64,000 nucleotides of DNA from Acanthococcus lagerstroemiae (Eukaryota > Arthropoda > Insecta > Hemiptera > Eriococcidae), in assembly GCA_031841125.1 (NCBI GenBank), contig CM063108.1, positions 8,353,683 through 8,417,682 on the forward strand, read 5' to 3'. A program made the position numbers and the translations under genes. Shown here in pieces: positions 56,283 to 64,000 of this stretch. Under the pieces are notes generated by a model. The model saw nothing but the letters and a program-made list of their open reading frames with translations. It did not search any database and was not told the DNA's origin. The number at the start of each line of letters is the position of its first letter. Within the stretch, counting starts at the first letter, position 1.

Positions 56283-56490
56283 ACAGGGTTAGTCAGTTTT
56301 CCTTCCGCCATAGGAAAACTCCATTAGGCTGAACGAAGTATGACTCGATGTGTTATCTTCCAAAATGTACAGTTCGCTCTGTTATCAGTTGGGCGCGCTA
56401 CACGCTATTTGTGAATAGCGACAAAACCGTTAACAGATCTTCATTGTAACGAACTTTTCCTATGGCGGAAGGAAAACTGACTAACCCTGT
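56283..56490. mobile_element. MITE with perfect 36-bp terminal inverted repeats
   Basis: 208 bp. The left end ACAGGGTTAGTCAGTTTTCC, continuing TTCCGCCATAGGAAAA (56283-56318), is the exact reverse complement of 56455-56490. Internal sequence is non-coding. No target duplication is evident. The family could not be assigned from the ends. Confidence 0.9.
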
Positions 56491-56568
56491 ATAGTGCGGG
56501 TATTTTTTCTTATACATAATATAATTAAAAAATGGAGATCATTTTTTTGTTCCGTGTTTTTAACATAG

Positions 56569-56803
56569 GAAGGGTAAAGAAACAAAACTCAAATTTGCCA
56601 TTTTACTTCAAGGGCGCAAATAGGCTAAAATACTGTACACGGGTGCAGGAATATCTTTGCTGTGCCTGTGAACGTGGAGTATGTTATACATATCGCACAT
56701 TCACAGGCGCAGCAAAATATTCCTTGCACCCGTGTACAGTATTTTGCCTATTTGCGCCCTTGAAGTAAAATGGCAAATATGAGTTTTGATTCTTTTACCC
56801 TTC
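56569..56803. mobile_element. Palindromic MITE, copy 2
   Basis: 235-bp hairpin of the same family as 52057-52267: TTTTACTTCAAGGGCGCAAA, TACTGTACACGGGTGCAGGA, loop TATGTTATACATA, then the reverse complement. Its arms extend further outwards (GAAGGGTAAAGA...TCTTTTACCCTTC) than in copy 1. Confidence 0.85.
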
Positions 56804-57734
56804 ATATTTCTGACCTGCTAAAAATTTTTAACGATAAAAACTATAATTGAAATAGGGCATAGGGCTAGCGTTTTTTCAATTTTTTTTTTAACATGATTTA
56901 TTGTACTTAAAAGGAAAAAAACAATATTTTAAACAAAACGAGAGAATTTCAATTATTTTACATCTCTCAAGCTTTGGAATTCATTTTAACTTTTTAGACA
57001 ATTTAAAATCCGATTTCGATATATTCTTCTAATTTTTTTTACGAGTATATTATTGTTCATATTTTTTTATGTTTGTTCAGTGATTTTGATTTGTTGCCAT
57101 AAACAATAATTAGAGAAAGAATACGAGAAGAGTTAGCGAGAAAAAAGAACATGTTCTAGAAACAAACATTAAAAAAGGTATAAGACAATGAGAAACTAGT
57201 TTTTGAACAAATGGCGTTCTTATTACATTTATAACTTTGTTATGCATTTTAAATACTCTTTTTAATTTAAACAATAAAATATGGGGGTTCCGGTTTTTGT
57301 AACGCAAATATCCTGTTGCGCTCACTCTATTTTTATTTTATTTTTATTCTTTTTCTGAAGATACATATGAGCCATCAGCAATTAGTATGTTGTTTTTTAC
57401 ATTACAAAATTATAATAATGTTTTCTGTGACATTTCTAAATTTTATGATGTAAACCATCATTTGGCGAGTGAACAATCAGAAAGGATTCAGCGTTTGTTA
57501 AAAATTTGGAGGTTGAATGTTCTTTTCATTTCTATCTTGTTTTCTGCTTAGCAGTTCTGTTGAATTGTATAATGAAAAGTGGTCTTTGATGCATTGCAGT
57601 TGGATTAGTCTTAACTGATTGAGTCGTGAATAAACTCAGTTCGAAATGAGTTATGCTCAATGCTAGTTCGAGCCAATACTCAGTAAATGCTGAGCATTTC
57701 AGATATATATGTATTATGTTCATCAATAATAAAA
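56804..57734. other. No gene seen
   Basis: AT-rich, no supported coding. Confidence 0.35.
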
Positions 57735-57765
57735 AATGATAATAATAATAATAATAATAATAAAA
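57735..57765 (+). repeat. (AAT)n microsatellite
   Basis: About nine consecutive ATA/AAT triplets. Confidence 0.85.
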
Positions 57766-57996
57766 TATAAATAATTATCAAGTTATCATCACTAATCTGG
57801 ACAAAAAATCTGGACTACTATTCTGCGGTACTGCACATAGCTGTATTTGGTTGCACTTGCAAGTTGCAATGAAGCTTCTGCACAGTAGCGCTCTACAATG
57901 AAATACAACAAACGAAACAAAAAGATTTTAAAATCAATCCAGATAGACTTGAACGTTAATGTCTATACCTCGGTACATGTTTGTGTTTATTTACAG

Positions 57997-58146
57997 ATTA
58001 CAGTTACTCTTTGTCAGTCTTGTCGTCTTGTCAGTGAGGTTAAAGTAACATTCGAGGTTATGATACTCTCGATGTCTAGACTGCGATGGTGTTTCGATTG
58101 TAATGAGAACTTTAAAAAAGAAGAAATAGAAAATACGATATCGTAG
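57997..58146 (+). CDS. Candidate terminal exon with two CxxC pairs
   Basis: Acceptor GTGTTTATTTACAG precedes 49 codons and a TAG stop. Contains C-Q-S-C and, 27 residues after it, C-F-D-C, which could form a zinc-binding site, then K-K-E-E-I-E-N. It does not join in phase with 55586. No family recognised. Confidence 0.2.
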   Translation: MTVTLCQSCRLVSEVKVTFEVMILSMSRLRWCFDCNENFKKEEIENTIS

Positions 58147-61100
58147 CGAAAAATATAAGAAATGAACTGAGAACGTGAGAACTTCGCGAATGTAAAATTC
58201 TAACTGAAATCGTGCAGGGCAGTACCTAATTGAATATAAAGAACTCAAATTTTATTTTCTCGGCTTGAAATTTGAAAATTTGTGTTCGCTGGGACTTGTG
58301 AACTCTGGTACCCACAGTTGTGCAGTCGATTATCTACAGTAATTTGAAATATTTTTCTTTTGTGACCAATTTGTCTTCGGGTTTGAAGTACAATATTCAT
58401 GTATTATTCGCGACGGCTGCTGGAATTCTCGGTAAGCATGTATTTCGAATTATAGAATATTCACATTGGTACTTATCATACACTTGATGATAATCCACAA
58501 TCAGTAGAACTTTTGAAATTCAGATAATATTTAACGTTTTATTTCGCTGTAGGGAAACACGCATCGTTCTTGAATATAAGAAATCTCTGTGGAGCTTGCT
58601 CTTATAATTGAGAAATCTCGTATTTTCTATCAAATTGTATTGAAATGTAATGGTACAGGGTTGGTTTCTGTTTTTTAAAAATACAAAGAAAGTGAAGCCC
58701 AAATGAGATCCTTTCGTGTTTTACAAGATAACAGTACTAGTAGCTCTTACTCGTACATAGGCCTATCCTATCATTTTTAGCTTTGATTTGTGTATCCTAT
58801 ACAAATTGTAATAATTTAAAAAAACACTGACGGCATTAGAAAAAGTCATGACTGTCCCCAGTACTGTATTCGTCTTCTTTTTACGCTGAAAACTGAAATA
58901 GAGGAGAGAATTATAGCTTGCTTTTTCCAACACTATTCAGGATTCATTATTTCATTTGCTTATTGATTTGTCAAAAATTAGAAGACCTTTTACTTTGGAA
59001 ATTGATGGTGTTATTCGAGTAATTTTAAATGGTGTCTGTGCGGGTGGTAATTGATAAATATTAGGACTACTAATTGCAGGTCTCTCTGGTTCAGTCAGGT
59101 AAAATAGATCTGACCGATAACCAGGTCCGCGGTGGTGGAATTTAGGACTTCATATGCTAAGAGAAAAGAAGCCGAAGTTTGAAATTATGCTTGAAAGTTG
59201 GAAAAGAAGCGAATAAATTTATTGCAACCGGAGAGAACAACTTTCTAGCTGAAAAATTCCACTGGAAAATTACCCTTATTTAGCTGTAAGGTCAAATTTG
59301 AAATTTATTCTTTTTCCGTAATTTAGTGATCAGATTTTTTACAATAAGGGCAAAGTTTCCGTAGATAGACGCATATTAGCGATTTCGTTGGTGAGGGGAT
59401 TTCAGTTTTTCGAATTAACAATTTTGAAGAAAGTCTTCATTAGTATGGAATCGCATACTCAAATAGGATTTTCGTGGAAAAAGGTATTCTCAAAATGTCG
59501 ATGTTGTTTAATTCAATGCTTTAAAAATATGGTGTTTACATGTCGAAAGAAGAAAAGTGGTCTTTCACATTTTACTGACGGAGGATGAGGATTGAAAGTT
59601 ACCAGCTGATACCAAATTATAAAATTTAGAAAAAAGTTTGCTCTTTCAATTTTTTAATTTGGTTTTTTGGCACCTCGTGTTTTCCAGTATTCTCCATCGA
59701 GTTGATGGTGGCAAGTGCTAAAATGTACCTGGTTGGGGTTGTCTCAACCTCCTTCAGTCCGTCTTCGTGAAAGTTTTTAATCATAGTGATGGAAATTGTT
59801 CTTAAATCAAAGTAATGGAAATTGATGATGAAAGTATTGAAAATACATCAACCTTTATAAAACATGTAGATTCCGAATCGCATTTAAAAAAATGTTTCGG
59901 ATAGCAGGTACCAGAAACTGCTTAATTGCATTTAAGAAAAAAGAACAAGATAAAAAAGAACAATGTTCCGTGTAGCAGGTACCAGAAACTGTTGATGTGG
60001 AAGGTTAAATTGCTGAAAGTGTCAGTTCAGTTTTCTTACAATGATGGACTCTTTAGCCAACATTCAATATGACCCTGTTTATTACAGTCTGCCACTTCAG
60101 GAGAATGAACTTTGAAACTGCTTCCTGCACTTTGCCCTTCATGCTAAATCTAGAACAAGAATTTGAAAACTGAAATAAAAAGATACTTGACAAGTTTGTC
60201 TTCAGCCATCGATCTTAACAACCTGAAAGGTACCTTCTTTTGTTTTTACTTCTTGTGCGTATCAATAGTGTGTCTTCAGCCATCGATCCTACAAATTGGG
60301 CAGGACTTGTTTTGTTGTTGTTTTTTTTTCCTTCTAGTACTAAGTACATTGCTGACCTGTTGACAATATCCGGCCGAGTCTGTTCAAGTTTCTAGTGCTT
60401 CCTAATATCACGATGAAAGTGTTTGGACTTTGGAAATTGATAATTGAAAATTGAAAATGCTGGTTGCTGGAGAACTTTGAGCGGATGACGGATTATACTC
60501 GTTACTCGAATTGCTCGTACGGTATCGGTGTCTCCGTCTCCAGGTGTAATCTTCCTCGTCTACTCCCACTTAATTCCCGTGTGTAACCAACCAACAAAGA
60601 CCGAGCAACCCGTCGAGAACAAAACGAGTCATTTTCAATTGCTGTACGACGGTGTACTCGAATCGTTATAGTCGATCTGATCTTTCGGTTTTTTGTCCGC
60701 CGTGCACTCTTTTCCAATATTTAACTCGTTTTTTTTTCGTTTTTTTTTTTTTTTTTTGGTTTTCGCGTACAGACTGTTTCATTTTTCATAACTCGTGTGT
60801 TCGGATTTCGTTTCCAAATCGGAACTGTTGGAATATTTGTACCGGAACCCGTTTCTGGTAAGTTCGTCCTAATCTATCTCTCTCGCCCCACTCGGAACTG
60901 GAAACGGCCGCTGCTAATTTGAATATTTCCGAAAATTATTTCCGCGAACTTTTACTGTATCAATAGCTCAACTCGTGCTTCTCAGATCATTTTGAAGGCT
61001 AGGCAATGTGCCGCGTCTCCATTGGTATCTATGTTTTTAATTATTCTATTAGTGAAAAACTGCGCCATAATACAGCAGGTTTTAGATCGTATTTTATAAT

Positions 61101-61164
61101 TTTCCTTGGGGTTTCGAGTTACCTGAGATTCCGTGACCTTGAATCAATCCAGGAACGGCTCAGA
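58147..61164. other. No gene seen; short direct repeats
   Basis: Short direct repeats: tagcaggtaccagaaactg at about 59903 and 59972, and gtcttcagccatcgatc at about 60199 and 60272. Potential donors such as TTCTCG|GTAAGC (about 58432) and TTTCTG|GTAAGT (about 60857) have no convincing exon. Confidence 0.35.
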
Positions 61165-61400
61165 TCATGAAAATCAAAACTATCTCGATCTAAGATCACG
61201 GAAGGATTATTAGATTCATGATCTGAATGATCGTGATCGTTTTCTGATTTCCCTAGTAATCGAATATCAGGGACTGAGATCGAAAGTAGAAATTGGGCGA
61301 GATTGTGATCTAATGATCGAAAATTGAAATCTGTGATCCTTTGTTCTGAATGACCTTTGATCTGAATCCGTGACCTTCATCCGTTTTTGTAAGTAATCAG
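61165..61400 (+). repeat. GATC-rich dispersed repeat, copy 2
   Basis: Resembles 16033-16120 over about 85 bp and then continues as a GATC/GATCT-rich tract. Confidence 0.5.
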
Positions 61401-61514
61401 CATTAGATTACTCGATTCTTATTTTGTTCGTCTGCAGTTAATTCCATCACGTGCTATCGTAGCTCTCGCCTGCTCTTACCCTTTAGTATCTTGGGAGCTA
61501 CCTGTAGTAGGGCT

Positions 61515-64000
61515 CTGTAAAGATGATGATGATGACGAGGTTATCACTTTTACCAGTTTGATGCTGCTGTCTCCTTTTTTCATTTCTTGTGCGAATTCCT
61601 TCATATCCAAAACTCTACATTGACACTCGAATCTGTACATCGTACTTGCGACCACCCATTCTTTCCTTCACCTTCTTGGGCAGCATTGTATCACTTTACA
61701 TTGATCAGCTCTCCTTTCTTCTGGCAATTCTTCGTATCATAATTCTGCATTGAATCCCGATATGTTGACAACGAACTTGCCACTCACCTAATTCTTTCCT
61801 TCCACCCTTCCTTCTAGCAGCAGTGGTATTATTCCTGGGTACCTCGAGTGAAGCCTCATTAATTTATCTCCCCTCTTTTTCAGACAGTTCCAAATATCCA
61901 GTTTACCTACTACTCTGTTAGATACTTCCTCATTTCTTACCTTATCTGTCCATTTGATACTGAGTATCCGCCTATAGCACCACATTTCCAAAGCTTCTGC
62001 CCTTCTTCGGTTTTCTTATGGTCCAAGTTTCTCATCTATACAAGGCTATACTCGAAACATGAGTTTTCCAAAATAGTTTTTTAATTTCTAGATTTAATTT
62101 TGATTTGAAAAGATTCCTTTTTTTATTTTTATAAAATGCCAATTTGGCTTTTGCTATTCGACTGCTAATATCTCTTTCCTTCCATCTTCTGTTATTTTAC
62201 TCCGTAAATAGTAAAATTGGCTTACTTCCTCAATTTTTTCCTGACCAATTTTTATATTTAAGCTATCGTGGTCACATCGATTACATACCATTACTTTATA
62301 TCCTTTTTTATTTTCATACGATATTCTACACACAAAATTTCTTTCATTCCATTTAAAATATTTTCCTAAATAGTACTTCTTTCATGTAATAAGGCTATAT
62401 CGCCTACAAACCTGAGTATCTTTACTCACTTTCCATGTACTGGGATATAAATTAGAGTTGCAAATGTTGGCACTATTGCGTCTTATCAGTGGTATGAATG
62501 GGTGATTATGGAAATTTATCGGTAAGAGTGTAGCAAACTTCTTCAACTATTATTAAGTCGATTAGAAATTCACTTTCAAAGAGAATTTGTCCTAAATTTT
62601 AACTGCATCATCACTAAAAAATTGAATTATAATTAGTTCCACTGGTAGAGTAATTTCTACTCGTTTGTTCCCCTTCTGAAGATAGCAGTGTTTCTGTTTG
62701 GAAGTACACGTGATCAGTTGATCCCCTTTTCATTTTCCCCCTGCGAACACCCGTACAGGTGATTTTGCAGTGCACTCTAGTGCAGGTATGTATCTCAATA
62801 GTTACACCTGGTTTAAATTTATATTTTATTGCTTTTATAGCCCACTCTATGTATAAATTAAATAATACTGGAGATACAGGAGCACCCCGGCCTTACACCT
62901 TCTTCTGTATTAGCCTCCCCTGTTTCTCCTTCTATTCTTAATCGGAATGTGGAACGGAATGTAGGAGCGCTAATGTGCGCCTTCTAATGAAAGGTTGAGT
63001 GTTCGTGGAGGGAAAAAATAACATTGCCGTAAATGGGAAATAGGGGTTTTTCAAACAATTATTATAAAATAAAGAAATGATGCGCACGCTTCAAATTTGA
63101 ACTGCAGGGAGCTACATATTCGAACTTGCGATTAAACATTTAACATATGAGGTAACAAAATTAATCGAAGTGCGGTGAAGTAGGAAATGACAGCCATATT
63201 TTCAAATAACCCTTAATTTTTCAAGTACCCTTAAATGGCAGAAATCGTTAAAAATTGCACTTAAGTAACCCATAATTATTTCAGGGTACTTAAAAATTGT
63301 TTTCCTCTATGATCACTCAATGAGGGTTCACCAAACATCCGCTAAATGTCAACCATTTTGATTCCGAGTCCCAGTGTGGCTTTCTGTCCTTTTATAAGTT
63401 CAAATTAATTTGCCTTTCTTTAAATTTTATTCCTATCTTTTTCTGAATATCAAACATATTATCTCATTTAACATTGTCAAAAGCTTTTTCAATGTCAACG
63501 ATTGTCATGTATGTATCCTGCCCCTTTTTGAGTCTCTCATCTACAATTAATCTCAAAGCCAGCGCTGCTTCTCTAGTAATTTCTACTTTATCTAAATCCA
63601 AACTAATCATCTCCTAATTCTGCATCTATTCTGTTCTCAATTTTCCTACAAATTATCTTAATTTGTTTGATGCACGTGAAAGAAGACTTAATTTTTCGAT
63701 AATTTTCACGCCTATTTGCTCCTCCTTATTTTTGGTATAATTACAGTAGCACTCTTTTTACAATCCTCTCGCATTTCCCCCTTATCATAAACATACTAAT
63801 TTGAACAATTTATCGAGTACATACCCTCCAAATTTTTGTGACAGTTCAGCTGGTATCTCATCCACTCCTGGAGCTGTACCTTTCTGTAAATCTCTCAGTG
63901 GTTTGTCAAATTCTCCTCTTAAAATTGAGTCTTCTCCCTCATCTTCTTCCGCATCCTCTCTCTCCAATCTTATCTCTTCATCCCCATTATTACTTTGTGT
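61515..64000 (-). mobile_element. Degenerate LINE (minus strand), runs off the window
   Basis: Read from the right edge: E-F-D-K-P-L-R-D-L-Q-K-G-T-A-P-G-V-D-E-I-P-A-E-L (RT entry, 63785-63967); V-D-I-E-K-A-F-D-N-V (motif A, near 63490); E-G-V-R-P-G-C-S (motif B, near 62890); R-F-V-G-D-I-A-L-L (decayed FADD, near 62410). These are followed by E-M-W-C-Y-R-R-I-L-S-I-K-W-T-D-K-V (61991 downward). About 0.4 kb at 62950-63360 and 0.3 kb at 62460-62760 interrupt the RT and are probably later insertions. The 3' end is a (TCA)n tail near 61520-61535. Clade not resolved. Confidence 0.8.

Noticed and set aside
58405..58432. Short ATG frame ending TTCTCG|GTAAGC
   Set aside because: Eleven codons only, with no downstream exon in phase.
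60600..60857. Possible 5'UTR exon ending TTTCTG|GTAAGT
   Set aside because: Only a donor-like sequence; no coding or partner exon within the window.
1..64000. tRNA, rRNA, CRISPR arrays, bacterial-type operons
   Set aside because: Looked for cloverleaf-like box A/B pairs, rRNA cores and regularly spaced repeats; none convincing apart from the box-B-like block in the SINE-like family.

Overview
The window is eukaryotic nuclear DNA, most likely from an insect. It is AT-rich, its genes are split by short GT-AG introns, and repeats take up much of the space. The coding content fits an arthropod: a short-prodomain effector caspase, a lysosomal-type GH35 beta-galactosidase, and RTE-like and R1-like LINEs. 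A hemipteran is a guess I cannot prove.

Layout. 1-6 kb is a graveyard of RTE-type LINE fragments in both orientations, mixed with a tiny SINE-like element and a diverged 125-bp repeat. 6-18 kb has no complete gene. It holds diverged satellite-like repeats, a hAT-type MITE family with a recognisable 8-bp target duplication, another RTE LINE (9.6-10.86 kb, minus), inverted repeats, and two orphan minus-strand candidate first exons with hydrophobic N-termini (8.7 and 18.3 kb). 18.67-27.09 kb is a head-to-tail tandem duplication of a unit of about 4.2 kb. 21.3-35.65 kb carries a minus-strand beta-galactosidase gene. I could join eleven of its exons in phase (677 codons, N-terminal exon missing). 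Its last two exons lie inside the duplicated unit, so the gene has two complete 3' ends, each with its own poly(A) signal. 36.2-43.7 kb holds a 5'-truncated, GC-rich R1-like LINE flanked by nearly identical 1.09-kb direct repeats, plus a badly error-ridden stretch that looks like an assembly problem. 44.3-46.23 kb is a plus-strand effector caspase with an intact one-exon coding region behind a probable 5'UTR exon. 46-61 kb is gene-poor. It contains four elegant palindromic or TIR elements and one weakly supported small multi-exon gene (55.37-55.93 kb). 61.5-64 kb is a degenerate minus-strand LINE running off the window.

The clearest apparently new element is a GC-rich SINE-like family of about 108-114 bp. 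It has four copies here, at 3.8, 30.9, 36.0 and 45.0 kb. Each has its own different 12-17-bp target-site duplication, and there is no poly(A) tail. Two copies sit in introns, of the beta-galactosidase and caspase genes. The second notable structure is the beta-galactosidase with a duplicated pair of terminal exons. No tRNA, rRNA, CRISPR or operon structure was seen. Splice sites and repeat boundaries were assigned by eye.
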